Shown: positions 1 through 14,435 of the stretch, in pieces
Layout: each line of letters starts with the position of its first letter
How positions within the stretch are numbered: the stretch's first letter is position 1
NCBI GenBank assembly: GCA_963800285.1
Contig: CAWDAL010000029.1
Location: 1-64,000, forward strand
DNA length: 64,000 nt
Reading direction: 5' to 3'
From: DASUPK01 sp963800285
GTDB lineage: Bacteria; Actinomycetota; Thermoleophilia; Solirubrobacterales; 70-9
The notes under the pieces: model-generated
Told to the model about the DNA's origin: nothing
Database searches by the model: none
Seen by the model: only the letters and a program-made list of their open reading frames with translations
Program-made: the position numbers and the translations under genes

Positions 1-1620
1 CGACCGACCTCCTCGACATGGACCTCGATCTGGAGGCCGACCTGGGGATCGACACGGTCAAGCAGGCCGAGGTGTTCGCCTCGATCCGCGAGTCCTACGA
101 GATCCCCTTCGACGACACGCTGAAGCTGCGCGACTACCCGACGCTCAACCACGTCGTCGCGTTCGTCAGGGAGCGATCCGGCGTCGCGCCGGCCCCCGAG
201 GAGCCGGCCGTGACGCCGACCCCCACTGCCGCGGCCCCCTCCTCCGAGCCGGCCCGCGCGCCCGAGCCGGCTGCCGCAGGGCCGGCGCCCTCGGCCGCGC
301 CCGCGCAGGACGACGTCACCGAGCGCGTCCTCGCCGTCGTCTCCGAGGAGACGGGCTACCCGACCGACCTCCTCGACATGGACCTCGACCTGGAGGCCGA
401 CCTGGGGATCGACACGGTCAAGCAGGCCGAGGTGTTCGCCTCGATCCGCGAGTCCTACGAGATCCCCTTCGACGACACGCTGAAGCTGCGCGACTACCCG
501 ACGCTCAACCACGTCGTCGCGTTCGTCAGGGAGCGATCCGGCGTCGCGCCGGCCCCCGAGGAGCCGGCCGTGACGCCGACCCCCACTGCCGCGGCCCCCT
601 CCTCCGAGCCGGCCCGCGCGCCCGAGCCGGCTGCCGCAGGGCCGGCGCCCTCGGCCGCGCCCGCGCAGGACGACGTCACCGAGCGCGTCCTCGCCGTCGT
701 CTCCGAGGAGACGGGCTACCCGACCGACCTCCTCGACATGGACCTCGACCTGGAGGCCGACCTGGGGATCGACACGGTCAAGCAGGCCGAGGTGTTCGCC
801 TCGATCCGCGAGTCCTACGAGATCCCCTTCGACGACACGCTGAAGCTGCGCGACTACCCGACGCTCAACCACGTCGTCGCGTTCGTCAGGGAGCGATCCG
901 GCGTCGCGCCGGCCCCCGAGGAGCCGGCCGTGACGCCGACCCCCACTGCCGCGGCCCCCTCCTCCGAGCCGGCCCGCGCGCCCGAGCCGGCTGCCGCAGG
1001 GCCGGCGCCCTCGGCCGCGCCCGCGCAGGACGACGTCACCGAGCGCGTCCTCGCCGTCGTCTCCGAGGAGACGGGCTACCCGACCGACCTCCTCGACATG
1101 GACCTCGACCTGGAGGCCGACCTGGGGATCGACACGGTCAAGCAGGCCGAGGTGTTCGCCTCGATCCGCGAGTCCTACGAGATCCCCTTCGACGACACGC
1201 TGAAGCTGCGCGACTACCCGACGCTCAACCACGTCGTCGCGTTCGTCAGGGAGCGATCCGGCGTCGCGCCGGCCCCCGAGGAGCCGGCCGTGACGCCGAC
1301 CCCCACTGCCGCGGCCCCCTCCTCCGAGCCGGCCCGCGCGCCCGAGCCGGCTGCCGCAGGGCCGGCGCCCTCGGCCGCGCCCGCGCAGGACGACGTCACC
1401 GAGCGCGTCCTCGCCGTCGTCTCCGAGGAGACGGGCTACCCGACCGACCTCCTCGACATGGACCTCGACCTGGAGGCCGACCTGGGGATCGACACGGTCA
1501 AGCAGGCCGAGGTGTTCGCCTCGATCCGCGAGTCCTACGAGATCCCCTTCGACGACACGCTGAAGCTGCGCGACTACCCGACGCTCAACCACGTCGTCGC
1601 GTTCGTCAGGGAGCGATCCG
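1..1620 (+). repeat. Tandem 360-bp repeat encoding ACP plus linker
   Basis: A 360-bp unit begins at 1, 361, 721, 1081 and 1441. The last copy is cut after 180 bp, where the sequence diverges at 1621. The copies are identical at the DNA level apart from position 29 (T; C in the others). Each unit encodes one about 55-residue ACP core and one 65-residue Ala/Pro/Glu linker. The array continues to the window edge, so the total copy number is unknown. Identity at synonymous positions implies recent amplification or continuing homogenisation. Confidence 0.97.
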
Positions 1621-4187
1621 GTCTCCCCGAGGAGGAGCCCGCGCCGGTCGCGCGGGACGAAGGCGCCCCCGGAGCCGCGGCGCCGGAGGTCGGCGAGCCT
1701 AAGCGCTTCCCGCGCCGCGTTCCGGTGCCGGTCGTGCGTCCGGCGCTCGAGCACTGCGTCCCGACGGGAGTCTCCCTCGATTCCGGCAAGCGCGTGATCG
1801 TCATGCCCGATACCGGCGGAGTGGCGACCGCGCTCGAGAAGAAGCTGCGGAAGCTCGGCGTCGAGGTCCTGATAGCGGACCCGCACGGCGACGACGTCGA
1901 AAGTCAGATCCAGGCCTGGACGGCCGAGGCAGCCGTCAACGGCATCTACTGGCTGCCCGCCATGGATGCCGAGCCGCCGCCGGCCGAGCTCGATCCGGAG
2001 GCCTGGGCCGAGGGCCTGCGCGTTCGGGTGAAGCTGCTCGCGCGGGCGATGCGTGAGCTCGCCGATCAGATCGAGGGCGATGCGACCTTCCTCGTCGCGG
2101 GCACCCGCCTCGGTGGCCGCCACGGCTACGACGACGCGGGCGCGACCTCGGCGATGGGCGGCGCGGTGACCGGCTTCGTGAAGTCACTCGCGCGCGAGCG
2201 CCCCGAGGCCCTGGTCAAGGCCGTCGACTTCCCGCCCAGCCGCAAGACCGCCGCGCTCGCGCACATCCTGATCGAGGAGACCCTGCGGGACCCCGGCGTG
2301 GTCGAGGTCGGCCACGCCGACGGGCTGCGATGGGCGGTGGGCCTCGTGGAGCGGCCCGCCGAGCCCGACCTGGCGCGGGCGCTGGAAATGGAGACCGTCT
2401 TCTGCGTCACCGGAGCCGCCGGCAGCATCGTCTCGGCGATCACGGCCGACCTGGCCGCGGCATCCGGCGGTACCTTCCATCTGCTCGATCTGGTCGAGGA
2501 GCCGGATCCGGGCGATCCGGACCTCGCCAAGTTCGTCTCCGACCGAGAGGGGCTCAAGCGCGAGCTGGCCGGGCGCATCAAGGCCCGAGGCGAGCGCCCG
2601 ACGCCCAAGTCAGTCGAGCGGGAGCTGTCCAAGGTCGAACGGGCCCGCGCGGCGCTGGATGCGCTCGAAGCGATCCGTGCGGCGGGCGGCAAGTCCTACT
2701 GGCACCAGGCCGACCTGACCGATCCTGAGCAGGTCTCAGCCGCGATCAAGGACGTGCTCAGGGACAGCGGCCGGGTCGACGCGCTGATCCACTGCGCCGG
2801 GCTCGAGGTGAGCCACTTCCTGCCCGACAAGCCGCAGTCGGAGTTCGACCTGGTCTTCGACGTCAAGGTCAACGGCTGGTTCAACCTGCTGAACGCGCTC
2901 GGGGATGCCGCCTTCGGCAGCGCCGTCGTCTTCAGCTCGATCGCGGCGCGCTTCGGAAACGGCGGGCAGACCGACTACGCCGCCGCCAACGACCTGCTCT
3001 GCAAGAGCATCTCGCGCCTCCGCGGCGAGGGCGTCAGGGGCGTGGCGATCGACTGGACCGCCTGGGCCGAGATTGGGATGGCGAGCCGCGGCTCGATTCC
3101 GAAGGTGATGGAGATGGCCGGCATCGACATGCTTCCCCCGAAGGTCGGCGTGCCGGTGGTGCGCCGCGAGCTGACGGCTGCTGGACCCGGGACCGAGGTC
3201 CTGGTCGCCGGGGCGCTCGGGATGATGCTCGAGGAGCGCCATCCCACCGGCGGGCTCGACCCCAGGGCCGCGACGGAGGCGATCAAGGCTCATCACGGCC
3301 CGATGACCGGCAGGCTCGCTGGGTTCAGCTCAAGCGATGGGTTCAAGGTCCTGATCGAGCTCGACCCCACCCATCAGGCCTTCCTCGACCACCACCGGAT
3401 CGAGGGCACGCCGGTGCTGCCTGGGGTGATGGGCATCGAGGCGTTCGCCGAGGCGGCGGCCGGGTTGCTGCCGGACTGGCAGGTGATCGCGCTCGAGGAC
3501 ATCGAGCTCAGCGCTCCGTTCAAGTTCTTCCGCGACGAGCCCCGGGCTCTGGAGCTCCAGGTCCTGCACCGCAACGGAAGCGACGGCACCCTGATCGCGG
3601 AATGCCGCCTGGTCGGTACCCGCTCGCTGCCGACCGGCGAGGAGCGGACCGTCCACTTCAGCGGCCGGGCGGTGCTCGCTCGAGAGCCGGTCCAGCCGCC
3701 GGATCAGGCGGATGCGCCCGATGATGGCGAGTCGGATGGCGGCATCGGCCCGGAGGCGATCTACGAGATCTACTTCCACGGCCCCGCCTTCCGGGTCCTC
3801 GACCGGGCCTGGCGCCACAACGGCGACGTGGTCGGACGGCTCGCGGCGGACCTGCCGCCTGATCACGAGCCGGCGGAGGAGCCCACCATCGCCGCGCCAC
3901 GGCTGATCGAGCTCTGCTTCCAGACGGCCGGGGTGTGGGAGCTCGGCACCACTGGGCGAATGGCCCTGCCCACCCACATCGACCGGGTAATCCGCTACGC
4001 CGGCGCGGACGCACCGGGCCAGCTGCTCGCCGTCGTCCATCCGCGCGAGGACGGATCGGCGGTGGACGCCCGCGTGGTCGACGAGGCGGGCAACGTCAGG
4101 GTGATGCTCCAGGGCTATCGCACCATCGAGCTTCCCGGCGCTCTGGACGCTGAAGCGCTCGAGCCGATCCGCTCGGCGATGAGCTAG
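3..4187 (+). CDS. PUFA-synthase-like megasynthase, C-terminal part (ACPx5-KR-DH), 5' end outside window
   Basis: The reading frame is open through the left edge, so this is the C-terminal portion of a larger type I synthase. In order from the first in-window Met at 18: five acyl-carrier domains separated by Ala/Pro-rich linkers (residues 1-535), a ketoreductase structural half (about 560-780), a catalytic ketoreductase (TGAAGS near 797, Ser in SSIAARFGN and Tyr in TDYAAAN near 973-990), and a double hot-dog dehydratase of the PfaA/PfaC type (HRIEGTPVLPG near 1126-1137, second half ending LCFQTAG). Each ACP has LGIDTVKQAE at the attachment site, with Thr where the phosphopantetheine-bearing Ser is normal. 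Ketosynthase and acyltransferase domains presumably lie upstream. The stop overlaps the Shine-Dalgarno sequence of the downstream carboxylase. The product is unknown; a polyunsaturated or hydroxylated lipid is an inference from family. Confidence 0.88.
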   Translation, partial: TDLLDMDLDLEADLGIDTVKQAEVFASIRESYEIPFDDTLKLRDYPTLNHVVAFVRERSGVAPAPEEPAVTPTPTAAAPSSEPARAPEPAAAGPAPSAAPAQDDVTERVLAVVSEETGYPTDLLDMDLDLEADLGIDTVKQAEVFASIRESYEIPFDDTLKLRDYPTLNHVVAFVRERSGVAPAPEEPAVTPTPTAAAPSSEPARAPEPAAAGPAPSAAPAQDDVTERVLAVVSEETGYPTDLLDMDLDLEADLGIDTVKQAEVFASIRESYEIPFDDTLKLRDYPTLNHVVAFVRERSGVAPAPEEPAVTPTPTAAAPSSEPARAPEPAAAGPAPSAAPAQDDVTERVLAVVSEETGYPTDLLDMDLDLEADLGIDTVKQAEVFASIRESYEIPFDDTLKLRDYPTLNHVVAFVRERSGVAPAPEEPAVTPTPTAAAPSSEPARAPEPAAAGPAPSAAPAQDDVTERVLAVVSEETGYPTDLLDMDLDLEADLGIDTVKQAEVFASIRESYEIPFDDTLKLRDYPTLNHVVAFVRERSGLPEEEPAPVARDEGAPGAAAPEVGEPKRFPRRVPVPVVRPALEHCVPTGVSLDSGKRVIVMPDTGGVATALEKKLRKLGVEVLIADPHGDDVESQIQAWTAEAAVNGIYWLPAMDAEPPPAELDPEAWAEGLRVRVKLLARAMRELADQIEGDATFLVAGTRLGGRHGYDDAGATSAMGGAVTGFVKSLARERPEALVKAVDFPPSRKTAALAHILIEETLRDPGVVEVGHADGLRWAVGLVERPAEPDLARALEMETVFCVTGAAGSIVSAITADLAAASGGTFHLLDLVEEPDPGDPDLAKFVSDREGLKRELAGRIKARGERPTPKSVERELSKVERARAALDALEAIRAAGGKSYWHQADLTDPEQVSAAIKDVLRDSGRVDALIHCAGLEVSHFLPDKPQSEFDLVFDVKVNGWFNLLNALGDAAFGSAVVFSSIAARFGNGGQTDYAAANDLLCKSISRLRGEGVRGVAIDWTAWAEIGMASRGSIPKVMEMAGIDMLPPKVGVPVVRRELTAAGPGTEVLVAGALGMMLEERHPTGGLDPRAATEAIKAHHGPMTGRLAGFSSSDGFKVLIELDPTHQAFLDHHRIEGTPVLPGVMGIEAFAEAAAGLLPDWQVIALEDIELSAPFKFFRDEPRALELQVLHRNGSDGTLIAECRLVGTRSLPTGEERTVHFSGRAVLAREPVQPPDQADAPDDGESDGGIGPEAIYEIYFHGPAFRVLDRAWRHNGDVVGRLAADLPPDHEPAEEPTIAAPRLIELCFQTAGVWELGTTGRMALPTHIDRVIRYAGADAPGQLLAVVHPREDGSAVDARVVDEAGNVRVMLQGYRTIELPGALDAEALEPIRSAMS

Positions 4188-4197
4188 GAGGCCCGAG

Positions 4198-9807
<5,610 letters not shown>

Positions 9808-10478
9808 CGTGCCTCGGCACGATCGCTGGCTCAGCGAGCAGGAGGGCGAGGTTCTCTCGGAGCTTCGAGTCCCCAAGCGTCGCGACGACTGGCGGCTCGG
9901 GCGCTGGACCGGAAAGGCTGCAGTGGCGGCATGGCGCGGGGTGGCCCTAGAGTCGGTGATGATCGCCGCCGCTGAGGATGGCGCACCCGAGGCGCTGATC
10001 GATGATTCGCCGGCGGACCTGGCTCTCTCGCTCAGCCACCGCGCAGGGCGGGCGCTGGCGACCGTGGCGGATGGGACCACGGCACTCGGATGTGATCTCG
10101 AGGCGATCGAGCCTCGTAGCGAGGCGTTCCTCCGAGAGTGGCTTCGCCCCGCCGAGCGCGAGCTGGTCAGCGCCCAGAACGGTGAAGCCCGGGACCTGGC
10201 GGCGAACCTGATCTGGACCGCGAAGGAGGCCGCCTCGAAGGCGAGGCGCGAGGGCCTGCGGCTGAACCTCCGCCGCGCCACCGTCGAGGCCGAGGGTCTC
10301 GCTCAGCGTGCCGGGTCGTGGGCCCGGCTTCAGATCAGCTGGGAGGACGGTCCGGTCGAACTTGGTTGGTGGCGCCACGATGCGGGATGGGTGATGACCG
10401 TGACGAGCGACCAGGCTTCCGAGGCGGCGCCCATCGAGCTCTCCTAGGTTGGCTGCGAGCGCGGCTTCGAGCGCTAGA

Positions 10479-10928
10479 TCAGAACAGGATGTGCCGGTGC
10501 CCCTCGTCGTCGGTGTACTCGAAGACGGGGGGCTCCGCCCGCGTGGAGCTGCTGACCGCGGCGATCGCGCGAATGGCGCCGGAGCGCACGTGGCTCGACT
10601 CCGAGTCAAGGAACGGCACGAGCCGGTCCGGCAGGTCGGGGTCGGCGGCAGCCGCCAGCGCGGCCGATGCCTCGCGCCAGAGCTCAGGCCGTTCGCCAAG
10701 GGCGGTGACGAGCGCCTCCACGGCACGGGGATCCGGAATGCGCCCAAGGGCGAGGGTCGCCGCCCGTCGCACCTCGGCGCTCGAGTCATCGAGCGCCGCG
10801 ACAAGCGGCTCAACCGACTCATTGGATTCCCCGGTGACTCCGAGCGCTCGCGCCGCCTCCGTCCGGACCTCCGGCACAGGGTCCTCCCCGAGCAGAGTGC
10901 AAAGGCGCTGGTGGACAGAGTCGCTCAC
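10479..10928 (-). CDS. HEAT-repeat protein
   Basis: 149 residues from GTG at 10928. The sequence is built from about 30-residue helical repeats of HEAT/PBS-lyase type (for example VRTEAARALGV, VRRAATLALGRI, VRSGAIRAIAAV) and ends in an acidic/aromatic tail. Such proteins are interaction scaffolds or are linked to lyases of phycobilin-like pigments; nothing here indicates a partner. The frame is open further upstream into the HMG-CoA reductase gene, but a start there would overlap that gene, so GTG 10928 is preferred despite a weak ribosome-binding site. Convergent with the phosphopantetheinyl transferase, 31 nt away. Confidence 0.65.
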   Translation of the reverse strand: MSDSVHQRLCTLLGEDPVPEVRTEAARALGVTGESNESVEPLVAALDDSSAEVRRAATLALGRIPDPRAVEALVTALGERPELWREASAALAAAADPDLPDRLVPFLDSESSHVRSGAIRAIAAVSSSTRAEPPVFEYTDDEGHRHILF

Positions 10929-11007
10929 GCGGCCATGGTAATTCCAAGCCAAGGAACGTGGACACGCCCTCCACTTAGCTACTTGGGTTTTGACCGCCTT
11001 CGGGGCG

Positions 11008-12156
11008 TCACCCGGCAACGGCAGCGATGCGCCGGTTCCGCCGATGGGCCTCGATGAACCGATCATTGGCCAGTGCCGCGCAGATTGCGAGCTCGCCGGC
11101 GACGAGGGTCGCCCCCACGATCTCGGCGAACTTCCGCGCCGTGCCTTCACCGTCGCAGCCAAGCAGGGCCAGGCACTCGCGCTGCGTCGGGAGGCTGCTC
11201 CCACCGCCGACAGTGCCGACCACCAGGTTCGGCAGCCGGGCGGCTACGTAGAGGTCGGCCGCGCCAACCAGCTCGACGTCCAGGAAGCCGATGCTCGCGT
11301 TGACGATCTGCGCGACGTCCTGGCCGCACGCGATGTAGATGGCGGCCAGGCCGTTCGCGAAGTGGGCGTTCGCCCCGAGCGCGCCCGCCTGCATGGTGCC
11401 TAGCCGACCGGAGGCCGCGAACTCGACCAGATCCGGGGGCGACACGCCGAGGTGCGCTTCGACGACGCTGGCGGGCAGGGTCACGTCGATCGCCACCTCC
11501 TTGCCATAGGGCCGGAACAGGTTGATGGCGGCGGGCTTCTTGTCGCTCGAGTAATTGCAGCGCAGGTACCACCGCTCAGACGGCACCGCCTCAGCGACAT
11601 GCCGGCAGATCTGGTCGACCGCGAGATTGACCATGTTGAGGCCCATTGCATCGCCCGTGCTGAACACGAACTGGGCAAACACACGCCGGCCGAACACGTG
11701 CGGGCGGATCTCGACCAGACGGCCGTGGGCCGTGCTCTCGGCGGCCAGAGCCTGGAGCTCGGTCAAGTGATCGTCAAGCCAGCTCGCCAGGGCGAGCGCA
11801 TCTCGCGTCGTCCTCACCACGAAGCAGGGGGTGATGTCGAGCGCGTCCGCCAACACATACGCGTTGGCGCCACCCGCCTCGGTGATCGCCCGCATGCCGT
11901 ACTGGTAGGTCGTGACGAGAGTCCCCTCCGTGGTTGCGAAGGGCACGTAGAACTCCCCGTCGGCGTGCTGTCCCTTGACACGGATGGGTCCGCCTATGCC
12001 GAGGGGGATATGGGTCGCCCCCACCAGGTTCTCGATCTTCCCGCGGGCGTCTTCGGGCGCGAACGCCATCTCCGCCGCGGATTCCAGGGCGTGCCCGGTG
12101 TTGTGCGCGAGCCAGGCCCGTCGCATCGCCGGGTTGGCTCCGAGGATCTGGCGCAT
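11008..12156 (-). CDS. HMG-CoA reductase, class I type
   Basis: 382 residues; NADPH-dependent reduction of HMG-CoA to mevalonate. The family motifs are in order: ENLVG and IPLGIGGPI, ATTEGTLV (catalytic Glu), STGDAMGLNM, SSDKKPAAIN (catalytic Lys), GQDVAQIV (catalytic Asp), VGTVGGGSSLPTQ, and a C-terminal AHRRNRR that keeps the catalytic His. ATG at 12156 is chosen because GGAGG (complement of 12166-12170) sits 9 nt upstream; an ATG 24 codons earlier is possible. No other mevalonate-pathway gene is visible, and most actinobacteria make isoprenoids by the MEP route, so its role here is unclear. It lies beside IS debris, so horizontal acquisition is plausible. Confidence 0.85.
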   Translation of the reverse strand: MRQILGANPAMRRAWLAHNTGHALESAAEMAFAPEDARGKIENLVGATHIPLGIGGPIRVKGQHADGEFYVPFATTEGTLVTTYQYGMRAITEAGGANAYVLADALDITPCFVVRTTRDALALASWLDDHLTELQALAAESTAHGRLVEIRPHVFGRRVFAQFVFSTGDAMGLNMVNLAVDQICRHVAEAVPSERWYLRCNYSSDKKPAAINLFRPYGKEVAIDVTLPASVVEAHLGVSPPDLVEFAASGRLGTMQAGALGANAHFANGLAAIYIACGQDVAQIVNASIGFLDVELVGAADLYVAARLPNLVVGTVGGGSSLPTQRECLALLGCDGEGTARKFAEIVGATLVAGELAICAALANDRFIEAHRRNRRIAAVAG

Positions 12157-12304
12157 AGAGCGTCGCCTCCGACTGAACGCTTGATAGCCAATTACATCAT
12201 CAAGGGCCCGAGTGCGCCAGGGGGGCATCGGGGCGTGGGCTTGCCACCACAGGTGGATCAGCCGCTCGGATGTGCGCAGCCGTCAGATGGCCGCTTTGGC
12301 CGAG

Positions 12305-12318
12305 AAGCGGCTACCTCG
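12305..12318 (+). repeat. Left copy of a 14-bp direct repeat flanking the IS-rich patch
   Basis: AAGCGGCTACCTCG occurs here and again at 14322-14335. The pair brackets about 2 kb containing both IS110-family remnants and the SnoaL-like gene. It could be a duplicated target or a recombination footprint, or coincidence in GC-rich DNA. The surrounding 12157-12373 holds no gene I can support. Confidence 0.45.
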
Positions 12319-12373
12319 TGCCGGGCCTTCTGGCTCTAAGGCACTGTCAGTCACGTGTAGGAACATGGGATGA

Positions 12374-12958
12374 TCACGCCACACCGCAACTCGTGAGAAT
12401 GCGCACCGTGACGGTCGACGTGTGGATGCAACATCCAACGCTGCGGTTCGCGAGGCACGAGATGCTCGAGACATTTCTGCGCTGGACCGGGCAGGGCCGC
12501 CCGAAGTTGATCAGGGTGGAGTGGATCCGGTTCTTCAGCATCGAGCGGTGCTTGACCAGGTGGAGGCGAAAGCGGGCGAGCTCGCGCTCCTCCCGAACGT
12601 TTGGGTCGGGCAGCCAGATCGCCGGCACCAGGTCGCGCTGTGAGAGCGTGGCGAGGACCTTGGAGTCGATCCGGTCGGTCTTCACCGCCAGCGGCGCCAG
12701 TCCCTTCACCTTCTGGGCGTCCGCGATCTCGACCGACCAGCCCTCCTGCTCGAGGGTGTGGTGGACGATCCGGGCGCCGGTCATCGACTCGATCACCGCG
12801 CCGACCGGCTCGCGGTGGACCTCTGAGATCCGGCGGGCGAGTCTCCTCAGAGAGTCGACGTCTGGGGCGACGGCGAGCTGGTCGAGGTGCTCTCCGTCAT
12901 CGCCCAGCAGGCAGACGTCGAGGCGCTTTCGGCTGAGATCCAATCCGGCGTGCAACAT
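12374..12958 (-). pseudogene. IS110-family transposase, N-terminal fragment
   Basis: The first about 160 residues are a clear IS110-type DEDD (RuvC-like) domain: GLDLSRKRLDV with the first Asp, VIESMTGARIV with Glu, and LAVKTDRIDSKVLA with the Asp pair. The frame then runs into unrelated sequence (from about PCPVQRRNV) and stops; the C-terminal transposase_20 half is absent. Preceded by a ribosome-binding site (GGAGG near 12966-12970) and a hairpin. A non-functional remnant. Confidence 0.85.
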
Positions 12959-12962
12959 TGAA

Positions 12963-13023
12963 GGGGGCCTCCTTTGAACTCGCTCCTTTGGTGACAGCCG
13001 GAGCGTGTCACCGAAGGAGGCCC
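12963..13023 (-). repeat. Inverted repeat upstream of the truncated IS110 transposase
   Basis: GGGCCTCCTT ... AAGGAGGCCC form the outer arms, with an inner TTGGTGACA ... TGTCACCGAA pair. The structure sits immediately 5' of the transposase fragment and is probably the element's subterminal end or its promoter/leader hairpin. Confidence 0.6.
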
Positions 13024-13053
13024 TTCTTCATGGCAGTCCGAAGCAGCAGTCGC

Positions 13054-13443
13054 CTACTCCGACAGCCCGGCGGCTTCGAGGGCTTCCTTGGGAGTTCGGT
13101 ACATCTGCACTCGCCGGATCAACCCCCCCTCGAGCGTATAGACGAGACCGTAATGCTCATCCACCCACGCGTGGGTGTCCCGCAGGCGCCCTCGCTGATG
13201 GGTCACAACCACGATCCGGTCCCCCGGAGCGGCGAGAAGATCCTCGATCTCCTGGTCCCACTCGTCATAGGGACTCACCCATTCCTCGCAGAACTCGACG
13301 AAGCCGCTCCACCCTTGGTACTCCCTCACCGACCACGGGTAGTCCCGAAAGGTCCGCACGTCCCAGATGAAATCTCGCGCGAAGGTCTCGTGGCCGAGCT
13401 CCGCAAGGGCCCGCCGCACCATCTCGACGTTCTCCTTCGACAT
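13054..13443 (-). CDS. SnoaL-like / NTF2-fold small protein
   Basis: 129 residues. It begins MSKENVEMVRRAL and ends YRTPKEALEAAGLSE, both characteristic of the many NTF2-like SnoaL-family proteins found in large paralogous sets in Solirubrobacterales-like genomes. The fold is a cone-shaped alpha+beta barrel that can be enzymatic or ligand-binding; the substrate is unknown. It looks somewhat short in the N-terminal helical region. Intact between two dead IS110 elements, so it may be a passenger or simply the original neighbour. 13446-13642 shows no gene. Confidence 0.75.
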   Translation of the reverse strand: MSKENVEMVRRALAELGHETFARDFIWDVRTFRDYPWSVREYQGWSGFVEFCEEWVSPYDEWDQEIEDLLAAPGDRIVVVTHQRGRLRDTHAWVDEHYGLVYTLEGGLIRRVQMYRTPKEALEAAGLSE

Positions 13444-13642
13444 CGCCCACAGTATCCCGCTACGGGACTACCGCTTTCTCTTTGAAGAACACCTCCCTGT
13501 CAAGGGGGTGAGCGTCCCGAGGTGATCGGTGTGCTCGTGCCGCTCCCAGCTGGTGGATGAGGTGTGCTCATTTCTCTTTCGGCGCTCTCGGCGCAGATCG
13601 TTCCTGGGAGCTGCCCCGGCCGCTCAATTCCATGCAGGACCG

Positions 13643-14211
13643 TCAGGCGGTCAGAAAGCAGCGGGAGCTCGCCGGGGCAGGCTTGAATGGCTCGCGGCGC
13701 GAGAGCATGTGCCGGGCCGCGATCAGGAGCTTTCGGGCGACCGTCCGACTTCGCCGGGTTTTTGCCGTGGCGGGCGGCGATCCGCAGGTAGTGCTCGTGC
13801 CAGGGATTGGAGGGGCGCCAGGCTTGGTTTGCGGCCTCGACCGCCGCCCAGCGAAGCGTCCTGGAGCCCGCCTTTGAGAGGGCGCCGGTCTGAGATCGCT
13901 CGCCCGACTGGCTGATTCGAGGAGCGAGGCCGGCGTAGCCGATCAGCTTCCGCGGCGAGGAGAAGCGCGAGACCTCGCCGATCTCGGCCGCGAAGGTGAG
14001 GCCGAGCAGCGGGCCGATGCCCGGCATCGTCGGGAGCAGCCTGGCGCGTTCGTCCTCTCGAGCCAGCGGGCGAAGCTCTCGGTCGAGCGGATCGATGCGG
14101 CGGTCCATCCTCGTCGGCCGAGATCAGCCCTTCGGAGTTGATCTCACCGCCCTCGCCCATCGCGCAGTAGGCCGACCGCCCGTAGGCCCAACCGATTCCG
14201 ACATAGTTCAT
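13643..14211 (-). pseudogene. Degenerate IS110-family transposase (internal deletion plus frameshifts)
   Basis: Starts with a good IS110 N-terminus at 14211 (MNYVGIGWAYGRSAYCAMG, with GAGGAG upstream). The catalytic Asp normally found in GIDWAY is Gly. After about 36 codons (near 14105) the sequence jumps frame into the transposase_20 C-terminal domain (LLPTMPGIGPLLGLTFA, LIGYAGLAPRISQSGERS), so the central catalytic region has been deleted. A further frameshift near 13725 moves the conserved tail (RREPFKPA) into a third frame. Clearly inactive; distinct in sequence from the remnant at 12374. Confidence 0.85.
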
Positions 14212-14225
14212 GCCGGGTCTCCTCT

Positions 14226-14297
14226 CCTCGCTGAACTGCAGTGCCAACCGCGGTTCTAGTGAGCGCGGCGGAGGCCCCTTTTTCAGTTCAGAGGAGC
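14226..14297 (-). repeat. Inverted repeat upstream of the second IS110 remnant
   Basis: TCCTCGCTGAACTG near 14226-14239 is mirrored by CAGTTCAGAGGA near 14284-14295, just 5' of the transposase start. It occupies the same relative position as the hairpin before the first IS110 fragment, suggesting the same kind of element end or leader. Confidence 0.5.
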
Positions 14298-14321
14298 GGG
14301 TCCTTCATGACATTCCATGCA

Positions 14322-14335
14322 AAGCGGCTACCTCG
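14322..14335 (+). repeat. Right copy of the 14-bp direct repeat
   Basis: Same AAGCGGCTACCTCG as at 12305-12318, on the far side of the IS debris. The remaining sequence up to 14435 has no gene. Confidence 0.45.
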
Positions 14336-14435
14336 GCCTCTGAGCGGCGAAGGCTCCACGGCCAGCCTCATTTTCCGGGCGGAGGCCGTATGACCTGGCG
14401 ACCTATCCTGGGCGGCCGCTCAGTAGCGCGGCAAT

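Noticed and set aside
1..1620. CRISPR-like periodicity
   Set aside because: The period is 360 bp, there are no unique spacers and the repeats encode in-frame ACP domains.
134..1804. Repeated 61-residue frames antisense to the ACP array
   Set aside because: Their exact repetition simply reflects the 360-bp repeat; no ribosome-binding site and the sequence reads as an antisense of the Ala/Pro linker.
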